From contig CANQPU010000003.1 of the NCBI GenBank assembly GCA_947625815.1, positions 62,001-126,000 of the forward strand: DNA of 64,000 bases, in the 5' to 3' direction. This document shows, piece after piece, positions 30,437-38,653 of the stretch (positions within the stretch are counted from its first letter, which is position 1; each line of letters begins with the position of its first letter). Made by a program: the position numbers and the translations under genes. A model generated the notes under the pieces. It worked only from the letters and a program-made list of their open reading frames with translations, was not told the DNA's origin and ran no database searches. This DNA comes from an uncultured Oscillospiraceae bacterium (GTDB lineage Bacteria; Bacillota; Clostridia; Oscillospirales; Oscillospiraceae).

Positions 30437-31474
30437 ATGAACTGCGCGGTGCTGATCCCGGCTTACGAGGCGGACGGGCATCTGGTGGACACGGTCAGAT
30501 CCCTTACGGCGCTGGGCGCCGGAAGGATCGTGGTGGTGGACGACGGGAGCTCCCCGGCCTGCGGTCCCTTTTTCGACGAGGCCCGGGCCCTCGGCGCCCA
30601 TGTGTGCCACCACGACGTAAACCGCGGCAAGGGCGCGGCCCTCAAGACGGGCATCCGGTATATCCTTGACACCTTCCCCGACTGCGGCTGCGTCGTCACC
30701 GCGGACGCGGATGGCCAGCACGCCGCCGGGGACGTCCTGCGCGTGGCCTCCCTCGCTCTGGAGAACCCCGGAAGTCTCGTTTTGGGCGTCCGGCGGTTTG
30801 ACGGGGCGGACGTGCCCTGGCGCTCCCGGGCGGGGAACCGGATCACCTCCGCCGTCTTCCGGCTCATCACGGGCCGGTCCTGTCCCGACACTCAGACCGG
30901 TCTGCGCGGCCTGTCCCGGGATCTGCTCCTGCCGGCGCTGAAGTCCGAGGGCGACCGGTACGAATACGAAATGAACCTGCTCATGGACTTTGCCGACCGG
31001 AAGGTCCCCTTCCTCTACGAGCCCATCGAGACCATCTATCTGGACGACAACCGGGCCTCCCATTTCCGGGTGGTGCGGGACTCCTGGCTCGTCTACCGCC
31101 GGCCGTTGACCTTCGCTCTGGCCGCCGGGGCGTCCACCCTGGTGGATCTGGGGGCCTTCTGGCTCCTGGGAAAGCTCCTGGGGGACGGGCGGGCCCGGGT
31201 CTTCGCCGCCTCCGTCATGGCGCGGCTCCTCTCGGGCGGGGTCAACTTCTTCCTCAACAAAAAAGTCACCTTCAGAAGCCGCGGGGACACGAAAAAGGAG
31301 TCCCTGCGCTATCTGATCCTCTTCCTGGCCGTGATGCTCGTCTCCGGCGGGACGGTGGCGCTTCTCAGCCGCCTGCCCGTGCCGACGGTGCTCATCAAGA
31401 TCGTCGTGGACGTGCTCCTCTTCGCGGCCAACTACATCATCGAGCGCAAGTGGGTCTTCCGCCGGGAGGACTGA
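30437..31474 (+). CDS. GT2 glycosyltransferase fused to GtrA membrane domain
   Basis: A 345-residue protein. Residues 1-215 are a DPM1/GtrB-like GT2 domain: AVLIPAYEAD at the start, VVVDDGSS, the GKGAALKTGI acceptor loop, the metal-binding VVTADADGQH and TQTGLRGLS. Residues about 220-345 are a GtrA-like four-helix membrane domain ending YIIERKWVFRRED. In separate form GtrB makes polyprenyl-phosphate sugar and GtrA flips it; the fusion would do both. ATG 30437 has GGAGG 8 nt upstream; a GTG at 30428 overlaps it. It is 21 nt before a GT-C-like gene that could use the lipid-linked sugar. Confidence 0.88.
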   Translation: MNCAVLIPAYEADGHLVDTVRSLTALGAGRIVVVDDGSSPACGPFFDEARALGAHVCHHDVNRGKGAALKTGIRYILDTFPDCGCVVTADADGQHAAGDVLRVASLALENPGSLVLGVRRFDGADVPWRSRAGNRITSAVFRLITGRSCPDTQTGLRGLSRDLLLPALKSEGDRYEYEMNLLMDFADRKVPFLYEPIETIYLDDNRASHFRVVRDSWLVYRRPLTFALAAGASTLVDLGAFWLLGKLLGDGRARVFAASVMARLLSGGVNFFLNKKVTFRSRGDTKKESLRYLILFLAVMLVSGGTVALLSRLPVPTVLIKIVVDVLLFAANYIIERKWVFRRED

Positions 31475-31495
31475 GCGCATCCGGGAGGCGATGGA

Positions 31496-33355
31496 ATGGC
31501 GCTTGTTCTGAATCTCCTGGGGCTTGGCGCCGTTTCCGCGGCGCTGTCGGTGAGATTCCGGGAGAGTCTTGTCAAGACCGTGCCCGTGACGCTGTGCGCC
31601 ACGGGGCTGGTCCTCTATATTTTGGCGTTCTTCGGCGCTCTGGCCGCGATCACCTGGCTCATGGCGGCGGCCGCGCTGGGCGTCCTCCTGGCCCTGATGC
31701 TCGCGGTCCGGCGCGGCGGGCGCGGCGCGCTCAAAGCGGCGGCGGAGCCCTTTCTGGAGCCCCAGGTCTGGGTGAACGCCGCGGCGGTGCTGGCCGTCGT
31801 CCTCCTGGTGAATTACCGTCTCATCACCGAGTGGGACGCCTGCAACTTCTGGGGCCCGGACATCAAGAGCCTCTTTTACCGCCAGGGCTACGCGGGGCAT
31901 CTGAGCAACGTGGCCCCGGGCTTCGGGGACTACCCGCCCATGACGCAGCTGCTCATCTGGTGGTTCCTCAACCTCTTCGGCCGGTTTGACGAGGGGCTCG
32001 TCTTCGGCGGCTACTTCTTCTACACCGCCGCCCTGCTCTTCTCCGTCACCGGATCCCTTCCAAAAAGCGGCGGCCTCCTCCGCCGGCTCGGCCGGGGGGC
32101 CCTCTGCGTCCTGCTGCTTTTCGCGCTTCCCGGCGTGGCCGACAGCTCCTGGTATCGTTCGCTCTACGCCGACCCCGTCATGGGGATGCTCTTCGGCTGT
32201 CTCATCATCGAGATCACCGGCGAGGGCGCCTGGACCGGATGGCGGACGGCCAAGTGCGCCGTGTATCTGGCCTGCCTGGCCCTCACCAAATCCGCGGGGC
32301 TCCTGTGGGCCGCCTACGCCCTTGCGCTGTATCTCCTCTGGCGCGGCGCCCGCGGGCACCGGTGGGCCCTCCCCCTGCTGGCGGGGTCGCCTCTCCTGGC
32401 CGCCGGGAGCTGGGGCGTCTTCTGCCGGGTCATGGACCGCTCCACATACCTGACGCGGAGCCTGGCCCCCTCGGTCCTTGACCGGGCCCGGGAGATCCTG
32501 GGCGGGGGCTTTTTTGAAAACCGACAGGCCCTGGGCTACATCCGGGCGTTTTTCCGCGCCTTCTTCACCCAGCCCGTCCACCGGGAGCTGACGGCCGCCG
32601 TGGATCTCACCCCCGCCGCCGTGCTCCTCCTCATCCTGGCCCTGATCGTCCTCATCCGCAGGGCCGGCCGGCTGGACGGGAGCCGGTCCAAAAGGCTCCT
32701 GCTCTTCACCCTGGGTATGTACGCCGTCACACTCCTGATCCTGCTGGGCTGTCACCTCACCATCTTCTATGACGAGACTCAGTATCTGGAGCCCTCCAAT
32801 ATGCTCACCCAGATGACCCGCTACGGCGGGCCCATGAGCCTGGGGATGCTCATGTGGGCCTTCGGCGTCTGCGCCGGCCGGCCGGACACGGAAAAAGCCC
32901 CCGGAACGGGGGCGTATCTGCCCGGCGTCATGGCCGCGGTGGTGGTCCTCTGCGCCGGCTATACCGTCATGGGCGACTGCCTCATTGAGGGATACGACGA
33001 CCTGAACCCAAAGCGCTATGAGACCCGCGAGAGGTTCGCGGCCGAGTACGCGTCACTCCTGCGGGAGCTGGACCGGGTCCCGCTGGAGGGCGAGGGCCGC
33101 CGGGTCCTGGTGCTGGTCAACAAGGCCGAGACGAACCCCATCGTCACGCTCCTGGCCTCTCCCGTGTCCATCGAGACGATGAGCTACGGGGAAAACGTCA
33201 GCGCCTCATCGATCCGGGACGCGGCGGCGCGGTGCGGCGCCGGGTGGGTCTTCGTCCAGGACGGCGAGGGCGCCGCGCTGGAGGCCCTGGAGGCCGCCCT
33301 GCCCGGATGCCGGGTGGGGGAGCTGTACCCCCTCGATCAGGACCGGTCTCTCTGA
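31496..33355 (+). CDS. Large polytopic membrane protein, GT-C-like glycosyltransferase
   Basis: A 619-residue protein with about 11-13 hydrophobic helices and no clear database family that I can name. After the third helix, an extracytoplasmic loop reads NYRLITEWDACNFWGPDIKSLFYRQGY, then GFGDYPPMTQLLIWWF. Acidic residues after the early helices and such a YPP-containing loop are typical of GT-C enzymes using polyprenyl-phosphate sugars. A soluble C-terminal part of about 130 residues follows. It lies 21 nt after the GT2-GtrA gene and probably uses its product. Its last 150 nt overlap the antiparallel phosphopantetheinyl transferase gene. Confidence 0.75.
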   Translation: MALVLNLLGLGAVSAALSVRFRESLVKTVPVTLCATGLVLYILAFFGALAAITWLMAAAALGVLLALMLAVRRGGRGALKAAAEPFLEPQVWVNAAAVLAVVLLVNYRLITEWDACNFWGPDIKSLFYRQGYAGHLSNVAPGFGDYPPMTQLLIWWFLNLFGRFDEGLVFGGYFFYTAALLFSVTGSLPKSGGLLRRLGRGALCVLLLFALPGVADSSWYRSLYADPVMGMLFGCLIIEITGEGAWTGWRTAKCAVYLACLALTKSAGLLWAAYALALYLLWRGARGHRWALPLLAGSPLLAAGSWGVFCRVMDRSTYLTRSLAPSVLDRAREILGGGFFENRQALGYIRAFFRAFFTQPVHRELTAAVDLTPAAVLLLILALIVLIRRAGRLDGSRSKRLLLFTLGMYAVTLLILLGCHLTIFYDETQYLEPSNMLTQMTRYGGPMSLGMLMWAFGVCAGRPDTEKAPGTGAYLPGVMAAVVVLCAGYTVMGDCLIEGYDDLNPKRYETRERFAAEYASLLRELDRVPLEGEGRRVLVLVNKAETNPIVTLLASPVSIETMSYGENVSASSIRDAAARCGAGWVFVQDGEGAALEALEAALPGCRVGELYPLDQDRSL

Positions 33356-33874
33356 ACTTTCGGAGCTGACGGCGACGGCGTAGCCGGGCGCGGGCAGCAG
33401 GAGCGCCCGGACCGTAAAGCCGCCCACGCGGCTTTTGAGCTTGAGGTCGCCCGTCACGGCGCTCTCCAGCTCCCGGATGGCCCCCAGGCCCTCCCCGGAC
33501 GCCTTCACAAGGCTCTCCTTCACCGTCCAGATCCGGTAGAACCGGCCCTCCCGCCCGCTCTCCGCGGACAGGACATATGCCCGCTCCTCCGGCGTGAGGG
33601 CGGCCATCAGCCCCTCCGGGATCCCGGCCACCCGCTCCGCGTCCACGCCCAGGCGTCCCCCGTCCAGCGCGCAGACCGCCAGGCCCTGCGTGTGGGAGAC
33701 GCTGAATTCCGGTCCGCCCGGGATGAAGGGCTTGCCGTTGGCTCCGCGCCTTACCGACCGCTCCCGGCCGGAGAGGCCCAGCAGCTCCAGGCCCCGGGCC
33801 AGCAGCTGCCGCCCCGCGGCGTGTGCGGCGGCGCCGTCCGCCCCTCGTTCCACCGTTCGCCAGAGTATGAGCAT
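33206..33874 (-). CDS. Sfp-type 4'-phosphopantetheinyl transferase
   Basis: Adds the 4'-phosphopantetheine arm of CoA to carrier proteins. The 222-residue product has GKPFIPGGPEFSVSHTQGLAVCAL, the metal-binding LGVDAERV, and WTVKESLVKASGEGL, the three family motifs in order. The C-terminal 45 residues after YAVAVSSES are not typical; they run 150 nt into the 3' end of the opposing GT-C-like gene. It diverges from an MBOAT gene 86 nt away whose operon encodes a lone carrier protein at 37.2 kb. I infer that this is its activating enzyme. Confidence 0.9.
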   Translation of the reverse strand: MLILWRTVERGADGAAAHAAGRQLLARGLELLGLSGRERSVRRGANGKPFIPGGPEFSVSHTQGLAVCALDGGRLGVDAERVAGIPEGLMAALTPEERAYVLSAESGREGRFYRIWTVKESLVKASGEGLGAIRELESAVTGDLKLKSRVGGFTVRALLLPAPGYAVAVSSESSERPVLIEGVQLPHPASGQGGLQGLQRGALAVLDEDPPGAAPRRRVPDR

Positions 33875-33960
33875 ACCGTCCCGCCTTTCCCCGTTTTTTC
33901 AAGTATATCACACATTGACGGGATTTTCACCGTCCCCGGGAAAAATCCCACGGAGAGAAC

Positions 33961-35376
33961 ATGATTTTTTCGTCCTATCCCTTTCTGTTCGGTTTTCTGC
34001 CTGTGACGCTCGCGGGCTTCCACCTCCTCCGCCGGCTCAAAAATGTCCGGGGCTGTAAGGTGTGGCTCACGGCGGCGTCGCTGGTTTTTTACGCCCTCGG
34101 CCAGCCGGACTTCCTCTTCTGGTTCGCCTCCTCCATCCTCATCAATCACCTGCTCCTGACCCTCATGGACCGTCTGGGGAAAAAGAAACTCTTTCTCGCC
34201 CTGGCCGTCCTCTGGAACCTGGGGCTCCTCTTCTGGTTCAAGTACCTGGACTTTACCATCACCAACATCAACTGGCTCTTCCACACCCACATCCCCCTTC
34301 TGAAGCTCTTCCTCCCCATCGGCATCTCCTTCTTCACCTTTCAGATCCTGGCCTTCAGCGTCAGCTTCTACAAGGGCGAGCGGGCCCTGCCCACGCTTTT
34401 GGATTACGCGGTGTTCGTCACCTTCTTTCCCCAGCTCATCGTGGGGCCGGTGGTCCGCCACGAGGAGGTCATGCCCGCCATCGAGGGGGAGGCGCTGCTG
34501 GAGCTTGACACGGGCCTCCTCCCCCGGGGGGTCATGCTCTTCTCCATGGGCTGTGCCAAAAAGGTCCTGCTGGCGGACACCCTCATCACCTTCGCCTCCG
34601 CCTACTACACCGGCGGCGGCGCGGCCGACGCCGGCCTCGTCCACTCCTGGGCGGCGGTCCTGGCCTATACCTTCGCCTACTACTTCGATTTTTCCGGATA
34701 CATCGACATGGCCCGGGGCCTGGGGTGCTTTTTCGGCATCGAGCTGCCCATAAACTTCGACTCCCCCTACAAGGCCAGGGACTTCGGGGACTTCTGGCGC
34801 CGCTGGAACATCACCGTCTCCCGGTTCTTCAACGACACGGTGTTCTCGAACCTCTTCGGCTTCGGGGACGGCGTGGGGCGGCTCGTCCTGGCCACCATGG
34901 CCACCTTCCTCGTCTCCGGCCTGTGGCACGGCGCGGCGTGGCACTACATCGCCTGGGGCCTTGTGAACGGCGTCCTCGTGACGCTGGCCAACTACCGGGC
35001 CCTCCGGGACAGCCGGCCCCTGCCGGCGTGGCTGGCGGTGTTCCTCACCTTCTTCACCGGGGCGCTGGTGCGGGTGCTCTTTGACTGCACCGGCCTTTCC
35101 CAGGCCGCCATGATCTATCGGAAGCTCTTTGACGTCCGGGAGCTCCTGCATTTTAGGACCTTTGCCGCCTCCGCCCTGGCCTTTGTCAAGGACAACCTCC
35201 AGGTGACGGTCACCATGGCCCTGGGCGCGGTCATCTGCTTCTGCTTCCCCAATTCCAACCGCCTGTCCGAGCGGGAGCGCTGCGGCTGGCGGGAGGCCGT
35301 CTTCAGCGCGGCGCTGCTGGCGGTGTCGCTCCTGTGCATGAGAAGGGTATCCACCTTCCTCTACTTTAACTTCTGA
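33961..35376 (+). CDS. MBOAT family O-acyltransferase (DltB/AlgI-like)
   Basis: A 471-residue membrane acyltransferase with about 11 helices. The family landmarks are the N-terminal MIFSSYPFLFGFLPV, the central LPIGISFFTFQILAFSVSFYKGE, FPQLIVGPVVRHEE, YYFDFSGYIDMARGLG and the catalytic-histidine segment LVSGLWHGAAWHYIAWG (His323, with a second His at 328). DltB uses an acyl carrier protein as donor and moves the acyl group across the membrane. Here a carrier protein and a DltD-like protein lie in the same operon, supporting the same chemistry. It ends 10 nt before the next start. Confidence 0.93.
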   Translation: MIFSSYPFLFGFLPVTLAGFHLLRRLKNVRGCKVWLTAASLVFYALGQPDFLFWFASSILINHLLLTLMDRLGKKKLFLALAVLWNLGLLFWFKYLDFTITNINWLFHTHIPLLKLFLPIGISFFTFQILAFSVSFYKGERALPTLLDYAVFVTFFPQLIVGPVVRHEEVMPAIEGEALLELDTGLLPRGVMLFSMGCAKKVLLADTLITFASAYYTGGGAADAGLVHSWAAVLAYTFAYYFDFSGYIDMARGLGCFFGIELPINFDSPYKARDFGDFWRRWNITVSRFFNDTVFSNLFGFGDGVGRLVLATMATFLVSGLWHGAAWHYIAWGLVNGVLVTLANYRALRDSRPLPAWLAVFLTFFTGALVRVLFDCTGLSQAAMIYRKLFDVRELLHFRTFAASALAFVKDNLQVTVTMALGAVICFCFPNSNRLSERERCGWREAVFSAALLAVSLLCMRRVSTFLYFNF

Positions 35377-35386
35377 GGTGAGAGCT

Positions 35387-37225
35387 TTGCCGGTAAAAAA
35401 ATGGCTCGCCGTGTTCTTCTCCGCCGTGGTCCTCTTCACGGCGGTCCTGGTGGTCTTCAACGTCCTGACCGACCCCTTCGGCGTCTTCGGGGACCCGGTC
35501 ATGGACTGGTATGAATACGACATGACCATGAACCCCCGGATCGCCAAGATCACGTATCTGGACAAAAATTCCGGGAAGTACGACTCCTACATCATCGGGA
35601 GCTCCAAGTGCTCCTCGCTTTCGCCGGAGAAGCTGGGCGCCTACACCGGCGGGCGGTACTACAACATGACCTGGTACGGCGGGGACCTGGTGGACGAGCG
35701 GGCGCTGGCGCGGTATCTCATCGACACCTGCAACGTCCGGCGGATCGTCCTGGCGGTGGACCCCCAGGACACGGAGCTTTTCGACACCGAGGCCGACCCA
35801 GTCAAGGGCAACATGCATTGGAGGGTGGACGGCTCCTCGCCCCTGAGCTTCTACGCCAAATATCTCTTCTCCAACCCCGGCTACGGCCTGGAAAAGCTGG
35901 CCGCCTCCGGGCGGCGCGGATACCTGACGAACGCCGACTCCGTCTACATCGCCGAGACCGGCGTCTACAACAAGCAGCTCCGGGACGGCTCCCGGATAGG
36001 CGCCATGGACGAGTATCTGGCCTTTGAGAACAACTATTATGAGCAGTCCCCCTGCTCCATGCCCTGTCTGGAGGGGGCCCTGGAGGCCGTGGCGGACATC
36101 GCGGACATGTGCCGGGAGAACGGCGTGGAGCTCACGGTCGTCGGCGTGCCCCTCTATGCCGGGGACCTGGCCCGGTACGATCAGGCAAAAATGGAGGAAT
36201 TCCGCCGGGGCCTGGCCCAGATCGCCCCCTATTACGATTTCTGGGACTTCAACTGCGTGACACGCGACCTGCGGTACTTTTACGACGTGGACCATTTCCG
36301 CAACTGCGTGGGCGACATGGTGCTGGCGTATATCTACGGGGACCCGGAGGTCTGGATGCCCGCGGGCTTCGGCCACCTGACCACGCGGGAGAACGTGGAG
36401 GCGCGCGTCGCCCAGGTCCGGGCCGGCGAGGACGCCCCCTCCGAGAGCCACACGGCCGCCCTGCCCATCCTGATGTACCACTCCTTCGACGAAGGGACCG
36501 GCGCCGTCACCGCCGCCGAGTTTGAGTCCCAGCTCTCCGCCCTCCGGGACGCCGGGTACACGGCGGTGACCTATGACGACCTTTTCGCCTACGTGGCCCA
36601 CGGGACGGAGCTGCCCGCAAGGCCCGTGCTGATCACCTTTGACGACGGGTACAGGAACAATCTGGACGTGGCCGCGCCCCTTTTGGAGGAATACGGCATG
36701 TCCGCCGTGATCTCCGTCATCGGCGTCTCCGTGGGGAAGGACACCTACAAGGACACCGGCGAGGCCATGACCCCCCACTTCTCCCTGGAGCAGGCCCTGC
36801 CCTGGGTCGAACGGGGCGTACTGGATATCAAGAGCCACTCCTACGACATGCACCAGGTCCCCGAACGGGACGGGGAGGACTGCCGCCGGGGCGTTCTGCG
36901 GATGGAGGGCGAGAGCGAGGAGGACTATGTCTCCGCGCTGACGGAGGATCTCCTGCGCTCCCGGGCCCAGCTGGAGGCCGTCCCGGGCCTGGCCGCGGAC
37001 GTGTTCACCTACCCCAACGGGCTTTACGACACCCTCTCCGAGGCGGTGCTGAGGAGCCTGGGCGTCCGGGCCACCGTCACTACGGATTACGGGGTGAACG
37101 TCCTTGTGAAGGGCATCCCCCAGAGCCTTTTTGCCCTCAAGCGGGTGAGCGTGGACCCGGGCATGGACGGGGCGGCGCTGCTGGCGCGTCTGGACGGGCT
37201 GGCCCCGGATGAATCCGATCGATGA
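35387..37225 (+). CDS. DltD/SGNH-like domain fused to NodB polysaccharide deacetylase
   Basis: A 612-residue two-domain protein. A membrane anchor (about residues 4-24) is followed by a DltD/AlgJ-like SGNH region with YIIGSSKCSSL (Ser72 or Ser73) and the paired Asp/His segment FYDVDHFRNCVGD. Residues about 365-600 are a NodB deacetylase: ILMYHSFDEG, the metal-binding LITFDDGYRNN (Asp419-Asp420) and SHSYDMH (His484 and His489). Start uncertain: TTG 35387 has AGGTGA at a good distance, while GTG 35378 overlaps that site. It lies between the MBOAT and carrier genes. I infer extracytoplasmic transfer plus deacetylation of a surface glycan. Confidence 0.85.
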   Translation: MPVKKWLAVFFSAVVLFTAVLVVFNVLTDPFGVFGDPVMDWYEYDMTMNPRIAKITYLDKNSGKYDSYIIGSSKCSSLSPEKLGAYTGGRYYNMTWYGGDLVDERALARYLIDTCNVRRIVLAVDPQDTELFDTEADPVKGNMHWRVDGSSPLSFYAKYLFSNPGYGLEKLAASGRRGYLTNADSVYIAETGVYNKQLRDGSRIGAMDEYLAFENNYYEQSPCSMPCLEGALEAVADIADMCRENGVELTVVGVPLYAGDLARYDQAKMEEFRRGLAQIAPYYDFWDFNCVTRDLRYFYDVDHFRNCVGDMVLAYIYGDPEVWMPAGFGHLTTRENVEARVAQVRAGEDAPSESHTAALPILMYHSFDEGTGAVTAAEFESQLSALRDAGYTAVTYDDLFAYVAHGTELPARPVLITFDDGYRNNLDVAAPLLEEYGMSAVISVIGVSVGKDTYKDTGEAMTPHFSLEQALPWVERGVLDIKSHSYDMHQVPERDGEDCRRGVLRMEGESEEDYVSALTEDLLRSRAQLEAVPGLAADVFTYPNGLYDTLSEAVLRSLGVRATVTTDYGVNVLVKGIPQSLFALKRVSVDPGMDGAALLARLDGLAPDESDR

Positions 37226-37248
37226 TCTTTCTTTTGGGAGGTATGGAA

Positions 37249-37491
37249 ATGGACACACGGGAACGGATCTATCAGTTTTTTGTGGACAAGAAGAAGGCCG
37301 ACGGCCTCACCTATGACACGGAGCTCCTCAAGAGCCGCTTCATCAATTCCCTCTTCGCCCTTCAGATCGTGATGTTCGTGGAGAAGGAATTCGGCGTGAA
37401 GCTGGGCCGGCGGGAGATCTCCACCGAAAACTTCCACTCCATCAACGCCATAGCGGAGCTGGTGGAGTCTCACCTTGGGGGGAACGGCTGA
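37249..37491 (+). CDS. Acyl carrier protein (DltC/FkbJ-like)
   Basis: An 80-residue carrier protein. The four-helix pattern is clear, with RFINSLFALQIVMFVEKEFGVKL. The attachment serine is Ser34 in NSL, where the canonical triplet is DSL. The N terminus is short and hydrophilic (MDTRERIYQFFVDKKK). It fits stand-alone carriers that serve FkbH enzymes or DltA. ATG 37249 follows GGGAGG by 7 nt. The next gene, FkbH-like, begins 1 nt after its stop, so the pair is translated together. Confidence 0.88.
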   Translation: MDTRERIYQFFVDKKKADGLTYDTELLKSRFINSLFALQIVMFVEKEFGVKLGRREISTENFHSINAIAELVESHLGGNG

Positions 37492-37492
37492 C

Positions 37493-38530
37493 ATGGCGGA
37501 GGATGTGAGGATCAAGCTGGTCATCTGGGACCTGGACAACACCCTCTGGGAGGGGACGCTCTCCGAGGGCGGCGGCGCCCGGCTGCGTCCCGGCGCGCGG
37601 GAGGCCGTGCTGGAGCTGGACAGGCGGGGCATCGTCCAGTCTGTGGCCAGCAAGAACGACCCCGACGCCGCGGCGGCGCGGATACGGGACTTCGGCCTGG
37701 AGGACTACTTCCTCTGCCCCCGGATCTCCTGGGGCCCCAAGTCCGCCGGCGTGGGGGCGATCCTCTCCGCCCTCAACATAAAGCCGGAGGCCGCGGCCTT
37801 CGTGGACGACTCGGAATTTGAGCGGGACGAGGTCCTCCACGCCCTGCCCCGGGTCCACGCCTACGACGGCGCGTCCCTGGCGGAGCTGACGGCGCTGCCG
37901 GAATTTCAGGTGCCCTTCATCACCCGGGACGCCGCCAACCGCCGTGGGATGTACAGGGCCGATCTGGCCCGTCAGAGCGCGGAGAGCGCCTTTGAGGGCA
38001 GCGCCGACGAATTTCTGGCCACCCTCGGCATGGAGCTGGACATCTCCCCGGTGACAAGGGAGGACATCCGGCGCGTGGAGGAGCTGACGGTCCGCACCCA
38101 TCAGCTGAACTCCACCGGCTACACCTACGACTACGACGAGCTGACCGCCATGATCGACGACCCTGGGTATCTCTTTCTCATCTGCGGGCTTCGGGACAAA
38201 TACGGCGACAGCGGCAAGGTGGGCCTGCTGCTCATGGAGCGGGGCGACGCCCTGCGAATCAAGCTGCTCATCGTCTCCTGCCGGGTGATGTCCCGGGGCA
38301 TTGGCTCGGCTCTGCTGGCCCACGCCACCCGGATCGCCGCCCGGGAGGGCAAGCCCCTTCTGGCCGAGTTTTTCGAGACGGAGCACAACCGCATCATGTA
38401 TATCACCTACAAGCTGGCGGGCTTTGAGGAGGTGGAGGAAAACGGAAGCGCCCTTTTGCTCCGCTACGCCTCCGACACGCCTCTGCCGATGCCGGATTAC
38501 CTGAAGGTCAACGAATCCCAAACAAATTGA
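37493..38530 (+). CDS. FkbH-like HAD-IIIC enzyme with GNAT-like domain
   Basis: A 345-residue FkbH-family enzyme. In studied polyketide pathways FkbH homologues take 1,3-bisphosphoglycerate and load a glyceryl group onto a carrier protein. The N-terminal HAD domain has VIWDLDNTLWEGTL (Asp13 and Asp15), SKNDPDAA and AAFVDDSEFERDEV, all diagnostic. The C-terminal half contains a GNAT-like segment, VSCRVMSRGIGSALLAHATRIA. It directly follows the carrier gene and closes the operon before a hairpin. In a Dlt-like cluster it takes the place of DltA, which suggests a glyceryl or related acyl donor; that role is inference. Confidence 0.88.
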   Translation: MAEDVRIKLVIWDLDNTLWEGTLSEGGGARLRPGAREAVLELDRRGIVQSVASKNDPDAAAARIRDFGLEDYFLCPRISWGPKSAGVGAILSALNIKPEAAAFVDDSEFERDEVLHALPRVHAYDGASLAELTALPEFQVPFITRDAANRRGMYRADLARQSAESAFEGSADEFLATLGMELDISPVTREDIRRVEELTVRTHQLNSTGYTYDYDELTAMIDDPGYLFLICGLRDKYGDSGKVGLLLMERGDALRIKLLIVSCRVMSRGIGSALLAHATRIAAREGKPLLAEFFETEHNRIMYITYKLAGFEEVEENGSALLLRYASDTPLPMPDYLKVNESQTN

Positions 38531-38542
38531 CCCTGATTTTTC

Positions 38543-38574
38543 CCCGTTTTTCGGACAAATGGGAGAAAAACGGG
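38543..38574 (+). terminator. Hairpin after the FkbH operon
   Basis: CCCGTTTTTC (38543-38552) pairs with GAAAAACGGG (38565-38574), with further GGA/TCC-like pairing inside. No clear T tract follows, so termination strength is uncertain. Confidence 0.6.
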
Positions 38575-38582
38575 AAAGGGGC

Positions 38583-38610
38583 TTGAAAACGCCGGCCGAA
38601 GGTGTAAAAT
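38583..38610 (+). promoter_or_regulatory. Promoter of the MATE gene
   Basis: TTGAAA (38583-38588), 16-bp spacer, TAAAAT (38605-38610). Confidence 0.65.
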
Positions 38611-38653
38611 CAATTCACTGTTTATCAAGAAAGAAAGCCGGCGAGACGATCCA

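Noticed and set aside
30176-32755. Long minus-strand frame opposite the GT2-GtrA and GT-C-like genes (similar ones occur at 33751-35565 and 35366-37258).
   Set aside because: They are low-complexity, His/Gly/Glu-rich antisense translations of clear membrane or enzyme genes in GC-rich DNA.
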